DNA of 64,000 nt from Silvanigrella paludirubra (GTDB taxonomy: Bacteria; Bdellovibrionota_B; Oligoflexia; Silvanigrellales; Silvanigrellaceae). Positions 1 to 10,615 of this stretch are shown in pieces. The notes under the pieces are model-generated. The model ran no database searches and was not told where the DNA came from. It saw nothing but the letters and a program-made list of their open reading frames with translations. The stretch is taken from positions 785,325-849,324 of the forward strand of contig NZ_WFLM01000001.1 of NCBI RefSeq assembly GCF_009208775.1. The letters run 5' to 3'. Numbering within the stretch: position 1 is the stretch's first letter; every line of letters starts with the position of its first letter. The translations under genes and the position numbers were made by a program.

Positions 1-1
1 C

Positions 2-1435
2 GTATTTAATATCGTGTTAATTTATCTTTCAAATGATGCGCTTAATCGGCTTATGAAAGAAAAACAAATAAAAATAAATTCACTAACGGATGTAGCAGAA
101 GATATTGTCTATAAATATATTAAGCTTGAAAAAGAAGGTAAAATGTCACATACAGCCGCAATGGCTGCAGCTGCAGATGCCGTCGAATTTTTCAGATACG
201 AAAATGGAAATTATATCTTTATTGATGATTATGATCAAAGACAAATAGTGAATCCAACAAGGCCTGAAAATAAAGGACAGCTTCAACCCACAGCACCTGA
301 AATGCTAAAAAGACTCCATGATATGATGGATAATAAAAGTCCTGGAGAGTATTTTTATTACACAGCAAAAAAACCTGGGTCTACTTCTTTCTTGCCAAAA
401 ATGTCTTTTACCAAACCAATTCCAGAATGGAAATGGTACATTGGAACTGGAATTTATATGGATGATATTGCAGACCAAAAGATAAATTATATTGTTGAAA
501 TCAGCATTATTTGTTCCATCATTTTTATTTTTCTAATGGTAATTTCAACTTTATTTTCAAATTCAATCACAGTACCTCTATCAAAAATAGCCACATCTTT
601 ACTAAATTCTTCAAATGAAATGGAATCAAAATCTTTAAACTTAACAAAGATGAGCGAAGAAGTTGGAAATTCTTCAAGATCTCAGGCTGATTCAATACAA
701 GAAACAGCAGCAGCAATTGCAGAAGTAACAAGCATGATTGCAAGAACATCTAAGTTAACAGAACAATCAGGTGAACTTGCTCATATCATCGCTGAAGGAA
801 CACAAAATGGAGAAGAATCCGTAAAACGCATGGTAACATCTATGGAAGCGATTCAAGAATCAAGTCAGAGGCTTTCTGATATCGAAACAATCATTAAACA
901 AATTGAAAGCAAAACAATGGTTATCAATGAAATTGTTTCTAAAACAGAATTGCTTTCACTCAATGCATCAATTGAAGCCGCAAGGGCAGGAGAATACGGA
1001 AAAGGTTTTGCTGTTGTAGCAGAAGAAGTAGGTAATCTTGCGAATACGAGCGGCAAGTCTTCAAATGAAATTAGAGAATTATTAGAAAAAAGCAGAGTTA
1101 GCGTTCAAGACATTCTACAACTCACAGTTCAAAGAGTATCAGAAGGCCAGGAAAAAACTCGATTGGTAGCGACTACATTTGAAAAAATAACTCAAGATGT
1201 AAATAATATAAATACGCAAATGCAACAAATAACAGAAGCAACAAAGGAACAAGAAATTGGTGTAAAACAAATTGCAACCGCAATGGCAAGAATAGACTCT
1301 TCTGCAATTAATAACTTATCAAATGCTGAAAAGTCTGTTCAAGCATCTTCACAAGTTTTTGATATTAGTAAAATATTAAAAACAATTTCAAAAGAAACAG
1401 AAGATATTATATTTGGAGAAAAAAAAGCAATATAA
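2..1435 (+). CDS. Methyl-accepting chemotaxis protein, Cache sensor (5' end outside window)
   Basis: Transmembrane chemoreceptor that passes ligand binding to CheA/CheW. The frame is open back to base 2, so the gene starts upstream; the GTG at 14 is only the first start visible, and the N-terminal membrane helix is probably missing. Residues ~1-150 look like a single Cache (sCache) ligand domain, with GNYIFIDD and [13 protein letters not shown] as typical pieces. One membrane helix follows (~158-182), then the cytoplasmic coiled coil with little recognisable HAMP. The hairpin tip [20 protein letters not shown] is the CheA/CheW contact region. No C-terminal pentapeptide for CheR/CheB tethering is seen. 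A second receptor follows 165 bases downstream. Confidence 0.9.
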   Translation, partial: VFNIVLIYLSNDALNRLMKEKQIKINSLTDVAEDIVYKYIKLEKEGKMSHTAAMAAAADAVEFFRYENGNYIFIDDYDQRQIVNPTRPENKGQLQPTAPEMLKRLHDMMDNKSPGEYFYYTAKKPGSTSFLPKMSFTKPIPEWKWYIGTGIYMDDIADQKINYIVEISIICSIIFIFLMVISTLFSNSITVPLSKIATSLLNSSNEMESKSLNLTKMSEEVGNSSRSQADSIQETAAAIAEVTSMIARTSKLTEQSGELAHIIAEGTQNGEESVKRMVTSMEAIQESSQRLSDIETIIKQIESKTMVINEIVSKTELLSLNASIEAARAGEYGKGFAVVAEEVGNLANTSGKSSNEIRELLEKSRVSVQDILQLTVQRVSEGQEKTRLVATTFEKITQDVNNINTQMQQITEATKEQEIGVKQIATAMARIDSSAINNLSNAEKSVQASSQVFDISKILKTISKETEDIIFGEKKAI

Positions 1436-1600
1436 ATTTAAACACTTAATTACAACTAAACATTGAAACCATATTCAAAATATTAAAGTTTCATCTCGTC
1501 AAGAAAAAAATTGACTTTATTCAATAATATAAATTTGACATAATTTTTTATGAAATTGATATAAAGTAAATATATTAACATTTTTTCAAAGAGAAAAAAC

Positions 1601-3091
1601 ATGAAAAAGAAAAGCCTTGCTTTTAAACTTTACACATCCATATTTATTTTACTAAGTATTATTCTTATTACATCTATTTATACAGTAACAATGATTATAA
1701 AAACAAGTAAATTCGCAGATGAAACCGCCTTGAGCTGGCTTCCAAGTGTTGATACAGCTCAACGTATCGTTGCAAAAATTGTATTATTAAAGTCACAGCA
1801 ATATGAACTTTTAACGCTATCAGATAAAGATGAATATTTAGATCAAATTGTTTTAATAAATGATACAATTAAAGCAATAGATGCCTTAATTGCCATATAT
1901 GAAACAGAAATTACAGAAGCAGAAGAACAAACTGAATTGCAAAAATTCTTACCAATTTGGTCTGAAATTAAAAGTTTTGCACAAGATATCTTTAAAAGTG
2001 CTGAAAATAATAATGAAAAAGAAGCTCTCAATTTAATTAAAATAAAATCAGCTCCCCTTTTTAAGAAAGCAGAATATATCTTTTTTGAAATTGCAGATAT
2101 TAATTACAAAGGAGCTATTGCTTCTACTCGTAGGGGAACTTTTTTTACTGAACTTACTATATTTAGTATGATCTTTATATTATCATTAAGTATATTAATT
2201 TCATTTATCATTTTTAGGATCATAAATACTTCAAGTAATTCAATTAAACATGGTATTGAAAATCTAAAAAAACAAAGTATTACGACAAATGATATTGCCA
2301 TTTTACTAAAAGAGGGCGCAAATTCATTATCAAAAACTGTGGTTGAACAAGCGGATGCTGTTTTAAAAACAGGTGCCGCAGTCAATCAAATTACAAGTAT
2401 GGTAAATAGAACTTCAGAAAACTCGAATGAATCAAGAAAAATTGCAGAAAATGCCACTTTAACCGCAAATGAGGGACAGGCAATTATGCAAAAACTTGTT
2501 TCTGCTATGCAAAACATCCAAGAATCAAATAGCAAATTGCAAAATATTGCAGAAATCATTGCACAGATAAATTCAAAAACAGCGATGATTAATGATATTG
2601 TTTCTAAAACAGAATTGCTTTCACTCAATGCATCAATTGAATCTGCAAGAGCTGGAGAACATGGCAAAGGATTTGCCGTTGTTGCAGAAGAAGTTGGGGC
2701 GTTAGCAAAAATTAGTGGTAAATCAGCTAATGAAATTCAAGAATTAATTACAAAAAGCCAAGAACAGGTGAATAAAATTCTTGCCATCACAAAAGAAAGA
2801 ATTGATGAAGGAAAATCTGTAACAACAGAAGCGCAATCTGCTTTTCAAAAAATTGCGGATTATATTTCTTCGATGACAAATGCAATATCACAAATATCTG
2901 ATGCCACAAAAGAACAAGAGGTTGGTGTAAGACAAATTGCTGCATCAATGGGAGATATTGATAAAACGACCGTATATAGTAAAAATGCAGCAGAGACCAA
3001 TTTAAACTCTGCAAATAAATTAGTTAATGAAAGTGTTAAACTTGATACAACAGCTAAAGAAATAGAAGTTTTAATTAAAGGGGATATATAG
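1601..3091 (+). CDS. Methyl-accepting chemotaxis protein, four-helix-bundle type
   Basis: Second chemoreceptor, 496 aa and complete. An N-terminal membrane helix (~9-31) is followed by a mostly helical periplasmic region of about 150 residues, which fits the 4HB_MCP ligand domain. A second helix lies at ~185-206, then the signalling coiled coil. The tip [20 protein letters not shown] is nearly identical to that of the preceding receptor, so both probably join the same CheA arrays. No C-terminal tethering pentapeptide is present. The stop codon is only three bases before the start of a periplasmic binding protein, so the two are very likely cotranscribed; the binding protein may present ligand to this receptor (inference). 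Confidence 0.92.
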   Translation: MKKKSLAFKLYTSIFILLSIILITSIYTVTMIIKTSKFADETALSWLPSVDTAQRIVAKIVLLKSQQYELLTLSDKDEYLDQIVLINDTIKAIDALIAIYETEITEAEEQTELQKFLPIWSEIKSFAQDIFKSAENNNEKEALNLIKIKSAPLFKKAEYIFFEIADINYKGAIASTRRGTFFTELTIFSMIFILSLSILISFIIFRIINTSSNSIKHGIENLKKQSITTNDIAILLKEGANSLSKTVVEQADAVLKTGAAVNQITSMVNRTSENSNESRKIAENATLTANEGQAIMQKLVSAMQNIQESNSKLQNIAEIIAQINSKTAMINDIVSKTELLSLNASIESARAGEHGKGFAVVAEEVGALAKISGKSANEIQELITKSQEQVNKILAITKERIDEGKSVTTEAQSAFQKIADYISSMTNAISQISDATKEQEVGVRQIAASMGDIDKTTVYSKNAAETNLNSANKLVNESVKLDTTAKEIEVLIKGDI

Positions 3092-3094
3092 TTT

Positions 3095-3955
3095 ATGCCA
3101 AAATTATTTTATAATTTTAAAAAAATAATTATAATTTTTACTTTTATTTTTCAAATAATTATTTATAGTCCTTTTGTTTATCCAGATGCCATTTCAGATA
3201 TTCGCAAAAAAAATGAAGTTGTTTTTGGAATAAAAGACAATTTGGTGCCATTTGGTTACATAAACAAAACAGATAAAAAAACCAGAAAACTTGAGGGTTA
3301 CGATATTGATTTTGCAAATGAAATCGCTAATAAATTAAATCTTAAAGCTGTTTTTAAACCTGTAAATTCATCGAATAGAATTCCATTATTATTAAAAAAA
3401 GATGTTGATATATTAATTTGTACTATGACAATTACAGAAAAAAGAAAAGAGGAAATTGATTTTAGTCATCAATATTTTGTTTCTAAACAAAAATTTTTAG
3501 TTCATAAGGAAACAGTGCATGAATTAAAAGATTTAGAAGGTAAAATTATTGTTACCTCAAAAGGCTCAACTGCTGAAACTAATACAAAAAAGTTTCTTCC
3601 AAAAGCAAAAGTTTTAGGTTTAGAAGATTATTCTCAAGCAGCACATGCACTTTATCTTGAAAAAGTATTTGCAATTACTACTGATGAGTCCGTTTTATCT
3701 GGTATTTTATCTAATATGAAAAGTAAATCTGATTTTGAAATCACAAAATTCGATATTTCTTCTGAGCCTTATGGGATTGGAGTAAGAAAAAATTCGGATG
3801 ATTTATTAAGATTAATAAATGATACTTTAGAAGAAATGGAAAGAACGGGAAAGGCAAAAGAAATTTTTGATAAATGGTTTGGCCCTTCTTCATCTGTTCC
3901 ATTAACAAGAGATTTTAAAATTGAACCAGCGAAATTAGGGTCTAGTAAAAATTAA
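3095..3955 (+). CDS. Periplasmic amino-acid-type solute-binding protein (SBP_bac_3)
   Basis: 286 aa. A Lys-rich start and hydrophobic core (residues ~9-28) form a signal peptide. The mature part has the family 3 binding-protein layout: a VVFGIKDNLVPFGY opening strand, EGYDIDFANEIANKL, the CTMTITEKRKEEIDFSHQY hinge segment, and EKVFAITTDESVL. Such proteins bind polar amino acids. No permease or ATPase gene is adjacent. The gene instead follows a chemoreceptor by three bases, with a GGGG-rich ribosome site inside the receptor's 3' end. It may serve as a chemotaxis ligand carrier rather than a transporter part (inference). Its last four bases overlap asnS, which converges from the other strand. 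Confidence 0.88.
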   Translation: MPKLFYNFKKIIIIFTFIFQIIIYSPFVYPDAISDIRKKNEVVFGIKDNLVPFGYINKTDKKTRKLEGYDIDFANEIANKLNLKAVFKPVNSSNRIPLLLKKDVDILICTMTITEKRKEEIDFSHQYFVSKQKFLVHKETVHELKDLEGKIIVTSKGSTAETNTKKFLPKAKVLGLEDYSQAAHALYLEKVFAITTDESVLSGILSNMKSKSDFEITKFDISSEPYGIGVRKNSDDLLRLINDTLEEMERTGKAKEIFDKWFGPSSSVPLTRDFKIEPAKLGSSKN

Positions 3956-5355
3956 AATTTACAATTGCCTGGTGTACGTGGAAAAGGAATTACATCACGA
4001 ATATTACCCATTCCAGTAATCCACATAATTAATCTTTCCAAACCTAAACCAAATCCAGCATGAGGGACAGAACCAAAACGGCGTAAAGAAACATACCAGT
4101 CCATGTGTTCTGCATCTATTCCTTTTAATTTCATTCGTTTCTTTAAAATGTCTTCACGATCTTCTCTTTGACTACCACCAACAACTTCGCCAATTCCAGG
4201 CATTAAAACATCCATCGCTCGAACTGTTTTTCCATCGTCATTTAAATACATATAAAATGCTTTTTGTTCTTCAGGATAGTCATAAACAATTGTAGGTGAT
4301 TTAAAGTGTTCTTCACAAAGGTAACGTTCATGTTCACTTTTTAAATCACATCCCCAAAACAAGGGATTTTCAAATTCTTTGCCGCATTTTTTCAAAATAT
4401 CAATGGCCTCAGTATAACTTACACGAATAAATGGATTTTCTAAGGCCATTCTTAAGTATTGTCTTGTATCAATTTGATTTTTTTGAATACAAACATCAAT
4501 GTCATCATGACAATTTTCTAAAATATCAGAGACAACATAACGAATCATATCTTGAGCAAGATTCATATTGTCTTCTATATCAGCAAAAGCAACTTCAGGT
4601 TCCACCATCCAAAACTCAGCAAGGTGTCTTGAGGTATTTGAATTTTCAGCGCGAAAGGTTGGACCAAAAGTATAAACTTTATTCATACCCATAGTTAACA
4701 ACTCGCCTTCGAGTTGTCCCGTTACGCACAGCATTGAGGGTTCAGAAAAAAAGTCTTTTTCAAAATCTACTTTTCCGTCTTTTGTTTTTGGAACGTTAGC
4801 TAGATCAAAGTTTGTTACTTTAAATGATTCTCCTGCACCTTCTCCATCTGCTGTAGTAAGAAGTGGAGTATGAACGTAACAAAATCCTTTTTCAACAAAA
4901 AAGCGATGAATTGCAAAACTCACTCGACTACGAATTCTAAAAATACTGGAGAACGTAGAAGTTCTTGCACGCATATGTGCATTTTCACGTAAGTATTCCA
5001 ATGTCATTTCTTTTTTTTGCAAAGGAAAAGTTTCTGGATCTGCAAATCCAAAAACCTCTATAGAAGAAGCCTGCATTTCATATTTTTGTCCTTTTCCCGG
5101 ACTTAAAACGAGATTACCTTCTATTTTAAGAGAACAACCTGTTGTTAATTTTTCTACTTCTGCATAATTTGGTAAATTTGCATCTACAATTACTTGTAAT
5201 GATTTAGCGCAAGTTCCATCATTAATTTCTAAAAATGAGAATTTCTTAGAACCTCTTTTGGTTCTGACCCATCCCGCTATTACTATTGTGGAGGGAGAAA
5301 TGTTGTCCGCATGAATCTCGGAAATCTGGGTCAATCCAGAAAGTAAAGTTGCCAT
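3952..5355 (-). CDS. asnS: Asparaginyl-tRNA synthetase
   Basis: Charges tRNA-Asn with asparagine. The 467 aa match the usual bacterial length. An N-terminal OB-fold anticodon-binding domain (~1-105) precedes the class II catalytic core. TPLLTTADGEGAGESFKV is the AsnRS-typical active-site entry, class II motif 2 is FRAENSNTSRH (234-244) and motif 3 is GFGLGLERL (434-442). Having its own AsnRS implies direct Asn-tRNA charging instead of sole reliance on the GatCAB route. The gene stands alone on the minus strand and its 3' end overlaps the upstream binding-protein gene by four bases. Confidence 0.97.
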   Translation of the reverse strand: MATLLSGLTQISEIHADNISPSTIVIAGWVRTKRGSKKFSFLEINDGTCAKSLQVIVDANLPNYAEVEKLTTGCSLKIEGNLVLSPGKGQKYEMQASSIEVFGFADPETFPLQKKEMTLEYLRENAHMRARTSTFSSIFRIRSRVSFAIHRFFVEKGFCYVHTPLLTTADGEGAGESFKVTNFDLANVPKTKDGKVDFEKDFFSEPSMLCVTGQLEGELLTMGMNKVYTFGPTFRAENSNTSRHLAEFWMVEPEVAFADIEDNMNLAQDMIRYVVSDILENCHDDIDVCIQKNQIDTRQYLRMALENPFIRVSYTEAIDILKKCGKEFENPLFWGCDLKSEHERYLCEEHFKSPTIVYDYPEEQKAFYMYLNDDGKTVRAMDVLMPGIGEVVGGSQREDREDILKKRMKLKGIDAEHMDWYVSLRRFGSVPHAGFGLGLERLIMWITGMGNIRDVIPFPRTPGNCKF

Positions 5356-5554
5356 TGTTTCACCTTCAAATATTTAATAAAATCAGTTTGCTAATCATTA
5401 TTAGGGTTTAAGTATTTTTGGTACTATATTTATAACCTACCCAAAGCTCACAGTATGTCACAAGCTTTGGATAAGCGCAATGTATTCTATTTTCACTGAA
5501 ACGAATTATCTATCGTACTTATGAGTTTTATCTAAAACATTTGGGAGAATTACA

Positions 5555-6367
5555 TTGACCTTCTTCAAATTTATAAATCATTTTAAGAAGATTTTTATCA
5601 TTTTATTCTTTTTTATATCAAACAAATTCTGTTTTGCTCAAAATACAGGGACAAGACAAAATGAACGAAATAATGAGCGCTGGTCCCTTTCTACCTATTT
5701 TACGGAAAGAGCAAAATTAAAACAGTCCGATTTATTAATTCGATTTTATAGTGATGGATCTGGTAAAAATCGCCCCCGCATTGAACCTTTTGCCTATGGA
5801 CTTTGGTACAATGGCTTATTAAGTGATGGAAGTACCTGGGAAGGCATAGGGTACGGAGGAAGTTTATACTTTAATAATTTTATTTCAGGTATTTTTAAAA
5901 TACCCACTCCAAATATTGTGCCAGGAGTATTTGGAGAACATAGAGAAGAAATGTCTAGAAATATAAGTCGAATTGATTCCTATGGTCCCTCACTTCGTTT
6001 CTTTGGGCGCAATCAGCAAGACTCGGCCTTATTTATCAATTTAAAAAATACACAAAGAGATTTACAGGGACAATATTATGAAGAGTGGAATTGGGAAACA
6101 GCGGCTGTTATTTATATCGCTCAAAATATTCGTTTAGAAGGATCGTGGTTATTTTCAAATGACGACTGGCCTGCTTTTTCTTCGAATTATGCTAAACAAA
6201 GTGGATTTAAACTTGGTGGTGGGATTGAAATTGGTTTTTTTCGGGTTAGCGGTTTTTTTGAAAAAAATTCTTTTATTATTAAAAATCCAAATTATACTTT
6301 AAATCCAAATGCATTAAAATCTTTTGATGAAATTCGGCGCGTCATTCAAGTGGGTATATCAATTTAA
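5555..6367 (+). CDS. Secreted or outer-membrane protein of unknown function
   Basis: 270 aa. I chose the TTG start at 5555 because GGGAG (5543-5547) sits seven bases upstream. A signal peptide is clear (residues ~1-29, ending FCFAQ). The mature part is rich in Tyr, Phe, Trp and Gly in alternating stretches such as IEPFAYGLWYNG and FKLGGGIEIGFFRVSGFFE, and it ends in VQVGISI-like hydrophobic residues. This pattern suggests a small outer-membrane beta-barrel, but I recognise no named family. It stands alone between asnS, which is divergent, and a convergent FadL-type barrel gene. Confidence 0.75.
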   Translation: MTFFKFINHFKKIFIILFFFISNKFCFAQNTGTRQNERNNERWSLSTYFTERAKLKQSDLLIRFYSDGSGKNRPRIEPFAYGLWYNGLLSDGSTWEGIGYGGSLYFNNFISGIFKIPTPNIVPGVFGEHREEMSRNISRIDSYGPSLRFFGRNQQDSALFINLKNTQRDLQGQYYEEWNWETAAVIYIAQNIRLEGSWLFSNDDWPAFSSNYAKQSGFKLGGGIEIGFFRVSGFFEKNSFIIKNPNYTLNPNALKSFDEIRRVIQVGISI

Positions 6368-6378
6368 TATTGAAAATA

Positions 6379-7767
6379 TTATAAATTACTCGAAATTCCT
6401 AACATGACAATTAAAGAACTTAAATCTGCAGATGGATAATTGGATTTAGAATCTATTATATTAATTGTATATTTTGCATTAAATGTTTTTTGATACACTG
6501 CTGTCAAACTAAATATAGAGTTTTTATCATTTTTATAAGCCACTCCCGATGTCACTCCATAAAAATCAGAATCTATAATACCTTCAGAACTCACATCTGT
6601 TCCCGCATATTTATTTGTAAAAAATCCCATCCTTAAAAAAATATTATCATATATATTTGTGTCAGAACCTAACGAAACATTTAATATAGGCTTTACACTA
6701 AAATAGTCAATATCAGAGTGAACTCCAGTATGATAATCTAAGTCTAAACCCAATAAAGAAACATTTAAAATTTGCCAAGCCATACCAAAACGAATTTCAA
6801 AAGGCATCTTTTTTAAAAAACTTTTATTATTAATAGAATTTTCTAAAAATCCATATTGATAAACTGGAGATCCATCGTCAGAATTAATAAAACCTGGGCC
6901 AAGTGGGGAACTATTAGCATCTGTAATTACGAAAGAACTTGTAGAATGTCCAAGAGCCTCTTTTATAATTGGGTATTTATAATTCAAACTAAGACCAATT
7001 GAAAAACTTTCAATCAATTTGTATAATACTCCAAAATTTAAGCTTACCCCTCTAATTAATGCTGAAGTATCAAATTCTCCTGATATTAATTTATAAACTT
7101 CGCCAGAATTAGTCTTAAATGGGCCTAACAATAAATTTAAAGTTTCTAGATTTTCTTCTTGATAATTAAAAAAACCTACAGACAATCCTAAACCTAAATT
7201 TGAAAATATTTTTTTAGAAATAGATACTGAATAATTAGATTCTTTTTGAGTTTCTCTCTTAATATAATTCATTTTATTTATTTCTAATGAATTATCACTA
7301 TAAAGTAATTTACTACTACTATTAAAATTAAGTCTTCTAAAGTTATTTTCATTATCAGGGACATAAATACTAAAACCAATAAAATAATCTTCATCAAACA
7401 TAGTCAATTTCATTGTATAGCCCAAAAATCCATTTAAAGAATCAAACGTCGTGTCGTTCAATTTATAATCTGTTGCGCCAAAAAAAGAATTAATTTTTAA
7501 TGTATTGAAATAAAAACCACTTGTAGAAACACTAAGCTCCTTATCAGAAGAAAAAGCAATACCTCCTGGGTTATAATATATTCCAGACGCATCAGAAGAT
7601 ATGGCTGTATAAGCTCCGCCCATAGCGACAGCTCTATCTCCAATTAAAAAATCATTATAGTGATGCCAATCGCCAAAAATTTGAAAATGAATTAAGAAAA
7701 ATATTATTATAAATAGGATTTTTAAATTATCTTTCCAATTTGTATTTAAATAATAAAATATTTTCAA
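6379..7767 (-). CDS. Outer-membrane barrel of the OmpP1/FadL type
   Basis: 462 aa with a signal peptide (membrane stretch ~15-30, ending IFGDWHH). The N-terminal motif GDRAVAMGGAYTAISSDASG followed by IYYNPGGIAF is diagnostic of the FadL/OmpP1 superfamily, in which the N-terminus plugs a 14-strand barrel for hydrophobic substrates. The rest is alternating strands, e.g. FSIGLSLNYKYPI and SLTAVYQKTFNAKY, ending in a C-terminal strand. The substrate is unknown. Its last ~125 residues are clearly homologous to the short gene directly upstream on the same strand, so this locus held at least two barrel copies. Confidence 0.85.
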   Translation of the reverse strand: MKIFYYLNTNWKDNLKILFIIIFFLIHFQIFGDWHHYNDFLIGDRAVAMGGAYTAISSDASGIYYNPGGIAFSSDKELSVSTSGFYFNTLKINSFFGATDYKLNDTTFDSLNGFLGYTMKLTMFDEDYFIGFSIYVPDNENNFRRLNFNSSSKLLYSDNSLEINKMNYIKRETQKESNYSVSISKKIFSNLGLGLSVGFFNYQEENLETLNLLLGPFKTNSGEVYKLISGEFDTSALIRGVSLNFGVLYKLIESFSIGLSLNYKYPIIKEALGHSTSSFVITDANSSPLGPGFINSDDGSPVYQYGFLENSINNKSFLKKMPFEIRFGMAWQILNVSLLGLDLDYHTGVHSDIDYFSVKPILNVSLGSDTNIYDNIFLRMGFFTNKYAGTDVSSEGIIDSDFYGVTSGVAYKNDKNSIFSLTAVYQKTFNAKYTINIIDSKSNYPSADLSSLIVMLGISSNL

Positions 7768-7849
7768 TTTAATTCCTTAAAATCTATATTTTTTAATTTT
7801 ACCTTAATTTTATTAGGAAATATTTTCATTGTCATTTAAATTTAATTTT

Positions 7850-8239
7850 TTATAAATAACTTGTCATTCCAATAAGAAATGAATACGAATAACAATCTAC
7901 TGATGGGTATTTTCCCTGAGAGGCAAATGCAGTAGTTGAATAAGATGCATTAAACGATTTTTGATATATTGCAGCAAAGCTAAATGTTGATTTATTATAG
8001 TCTATTGCAAGACCAGCAGTTACTCCTCTATAATCCGAATTTATAATTTCTTCTGGTTCCGTTTTTGCACCTGCCCAGTTGTTTGTAAATAAGCCAAATC
8101 GAAAAGTTAAATTTTCTATAATTTTTAATTGAGATCCAAAGGAATAATTTACAATTTGCTTGAGACCCAAAAAATCTAAATCCGAATGAATTCCTGTATA
8201 ATAAATTAAATCAAAAGAAAGTAATATTTTCCTTGTCAT
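7850..8239 (-). pseudogene. C-terminal fragment of a FadL-type barrel protein
   Basis: 129 aa that align end to end with the C-terminal quarter of the neighbouring barrel protein. Compare DLIYYTGIHSDLDFLGLKQI with DLDYHTGVHSDIDYFSVKPI, and YQKSFNASY with YQKTFNAKY. It has no signal peptide, no plug motif and too few strands to form a barrel. Its first codon overlaps the last base of the phospholipase D-like gene, which now occupies the place where the missing 5' part should be. This looks like the remnant of a duplicated barrel gene cut by a rearrangement. It could still be translated by coupling, but a function is unlikely. Confidence 0.7.
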
Positions 8240-9330
8240 TATAGATTTTTAATACTTGTTTGATAAAGCATATTCCAATCATTCATATAATTTTCTACTA
8301 AAGAAGATTGGTTATAAAAAACCATAATATTATTACACTGCTCATTTTCTGCCGAAGTTGTATAATTAAAACTTCCAAAATCCAAAGTACTGTTATCTAT
8401 AATCATATATTTATTATGCATAATACTAAATTTTTTATTTAAACTTATATTTGCACCTGCATTCATTAGATCCTGAACAGCATCATTATTTAAATTTGCT
8501 TTGTAATCTAACACAATATTTAATTGAACACCGTTATTTTGTCTATTTTTAAGCGCATTCAGTATATCTGAGTCTGTAAAGTCATAAGCTGCCATATAAA
8601 TATTGTTTTTAGCTTGCTTAATAGTTTGAATAATAATTGTTTTGGCAGAAGGAGAAGAAGTTATATAATTACATGCATTAGAAAATGCAATTTCAACCAC
8701 TCCTTTTTGAATTTGAAAAGTAGATAAACCTGAAATAGGAAATTTAGTAACATTTTCCTTGATAAAAGAAAAATTTAAACTTTTAGATTTTGAATTTGGA
8801 ATTTTTTTAGAATTTGAAAATAATCTTTCAAAATTATTTGTATAAAGTTTTGCTATTGCAGGCTGATTTTCAATGAATAAAGCATTTTCTGCGTTTCTTT
8901 TATCTGCATTATTTGAATAATTAAAACTTCCTGTTTGAACTGATTTATTATCAATTATAATATATTTATTATGCATAATTTTAAATTCATTATTTAATAC
9001 CACAGGAATATTAGCATCTAATAATGCTTGAACATCGGAACCATTTCCATTTGCTGACTTTGCATCTACAACAACGCGCACATTCACACCACGCTGATGA
9101 GCATCTACAAGTGCATTAAAAATATCATCACTCGTAATAACAAAAGCAGCTAAATTGATACTTGATTGGGCTTCATTTATAGCCTTTAAAATAACATCAA
9201 TAGCACCTAAATTTGGACTAAATCCTAAACTCGCATTTTGGTTTGACAGTTTTACAGGTATGGCATTTAAAGAAAAAGGAGCGGACATAACAACAGAAAC
9301 AAAAAAAATACGAAAGCAATTTTTATGCAT
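8239..9330 (-). CDS. Secreted phospholipase D-like protein with two HKD motifs
   Basis: 363 aa with a signal peptide (ending SLNA, ~residue 24). Two PLD half-domains follow. Each holds an intact HxKx4D motif and the trailing GSFNY block: HNKYIIIDN...GSFNYSNN in the first and HNKYMIIDN...GSFNYTTS in the second. This is the composition of a complete PLD-superfamily active site, where the two His act in turn. Substrates in the family include phospholipids and nucleic acid; the sequence does not decide which. Export to the periplasm or beyond is expected. It sits directly upstream of a barrel-gene remnant, which marks a rearrangement point. Confidence 0.9.
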   Translation of the reverse strand: MHKNCFRIFFVSVVMSAPFSLNAIPVKLSNQNASLGFSPNLGAIDVILKAINEAQSSINLAAFVITSDDIFNALVDAHQRGVNVRVVVDAKSANGNGSDVQALLDANIPVVLNNEFKIMHNKYIIIDNKSVQTGSFNYSNNADKRNAENALFIENQPAIAKLYTNNFERLFSNSKKIPNSKSKSLNFSFIKENVTKFPISGLSTFQIQKGVVEIAFSNACNYITSSPSAKTIIIQTIKQAKNNIYMAAYDFTDSDILNALKNRQNNGVQLNIVLDYKANLNNDAVQDLMNAGANISLNKKFSIMHNKYMIIDNSTLDFGSFNYTTSAENEQCNNIMVFYNQSSLVENYMNDWNMLYQTSIKNL

Positions 9331-9415
9331 ATTTCCCTCTATAAATTATATTTGTTGAGAGAAATACTAACAATGGAAGTTTTGAATTGCAAATTTTTTT
9401 TTATAATAAGATTTT

Positions 9416-10507
9416 TCAAATTACATTTTTTAATTCGAGTTTAGAACACTCCATAATAATTCTATCTGGCATCTTTTCTAAAGGTAACACCTCATCAATA
9501 GCCCCCTTTGCTATTGCTTTCTTAGGCATACCAAAAACAACGCATGATTTTTCATCTTGAGCTATATTAAAACTCCCTGCTTTTTTCATTTCATACAATC
9601 CCTCAGCCCCATCTCCTCCCATACCAGTTAATATGATTCCCATGCCATGTTTTCCAACATTTCTAGCCATAGAAGAAAACAAAGGATTTGCTGATGGTCT
9701 TACACCGTGAATTAATGGCCCCTCTTTTAAACGAATAAAGTAACTATTTTGAATACGAATGATTTCCATATGAATATCCCCAGGAGCAAGCAATGCCCTA
9801 CCAGGTAAAACTTCATCATTATTTTGTGCTAATTTTAATTCAAATTGGCAAACTCTTGCTAAAGATTCAGCAAAACTTAATAAAAATTCTTTTGGCATGT
9901 GTTGCACAATTAATATTCCAGGAATATTTGATGGTAATTTAGATAATAAATTTCTTAAAGCTTCCGTTCCACCAGTTGAAGCTGCTATAGAAATTATTTT
10001 AATTTTTTGATTTTTTGTTATTTCAGGAAGAGGTTCTATTGCAATTTGTTTAACTATAGGTTTAATTTCAATTTTATTATTTAAAATAGCTCTAGCAGCG
10101 ACTCTTACTTTAGTTATTAGACTATGAGCAACTGGCTCTATATTTAAACCTGGAGATATAACTTGTTTTGGAAAAATATCAATAGCACCAAGAGAAAATG
10201 CTTTTATTGCATTTTCTGAATTTTCTTTTGCAAAACTGCTAATTATGATGGTTGGTGTCGGATAAATTTTCATCATTTTTTCAAGGAATGTCAATCCATC
10301 CATTTTAGGCATATGAAGATCTAATGTAACAACATCGGGTTTGAGTTTTTCTAACATTTCAAGAGCAACAAATGAATCTTCTAAAGCACCAACAACTTCT
10401 ATAGATTTATCAAAAGAAAGTAAACTTGTAATAAATTTACGTATAGAAATAGAATCATCAACAATTAAAACTTTTATTTTTTTCTTTATAAGGGTTTTAT
10501 TTTTCAA
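9416..10507 (-). CDS. cheB: CheB: chemoreceptor glutamate methylesterase / response regulator
   Basis: Removes methyl groups from chemoreceptors, and usually also deamidates them, for adaptation. A receiver domain at ~10-130 carries the acidic pair at 17-18 and the phosphoacceptor Asp63 (VVTLDLHMP). After a linker, the catalytic domain has Ser177 (AASTGG), His203 (VQHMP) and Asp299 (GMGGDGA), the known triad. The 363 aa are normal length. No cheR, cheA or cheW lies in the window. The two receptors at 0-3.1 kb are likely substrates even though they lack the C-terminal tether, so CheB would act on them through array contacts (inference). Confidence 0.96.
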   Translation of the reverse strand: MKNKTLIKKKIKVLIVDDSISIRKFITSLLSFDKSIEVVGALEDSFVALEMLEKLKPDVVTLDLHMPKMDGLTFLEKMMKIYPTPTIIISSFAKENSENAIKAFSLGAIDIFPKQVISPGLNIEPVAHSLITKVRVAARAILNNKIEIKPIVKQIAIEPLPEITKNQKIKIISIAASTGGTEALRNLLSKLPSNIPGILIVQHMPKEFLLSFAESLARVCQFELKLAQNNDEVLPGRALLAPGDIHMEIIRIQNSYFIRLKEGPLIHGVRPSANPLFSSMARNVGKHGMGIILTGMGGDGAEGLYEMKKAGSFNIAQDEKSCVVFGMPKKAIAKGAIDEVLPLEKMPDRIIMECSKLELKNVI

Positions 10508-10615
10508 AAAATCCTCAGTTCATTTTAAACATAATTCTTCCTTCATAAGAATACAAAATATCTTCTTAACAATATTAGGCAAAAAATTACGATAGTAAAG
10601 GAGCTGACGATCACA

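Noticed and set aside
7850-8239. Independent small outer-membrane protein
   Set aside because: It lacks a signal peptide and matches only the last quarter of the neighbouring barrel protein, so a gene fragment is more likely.
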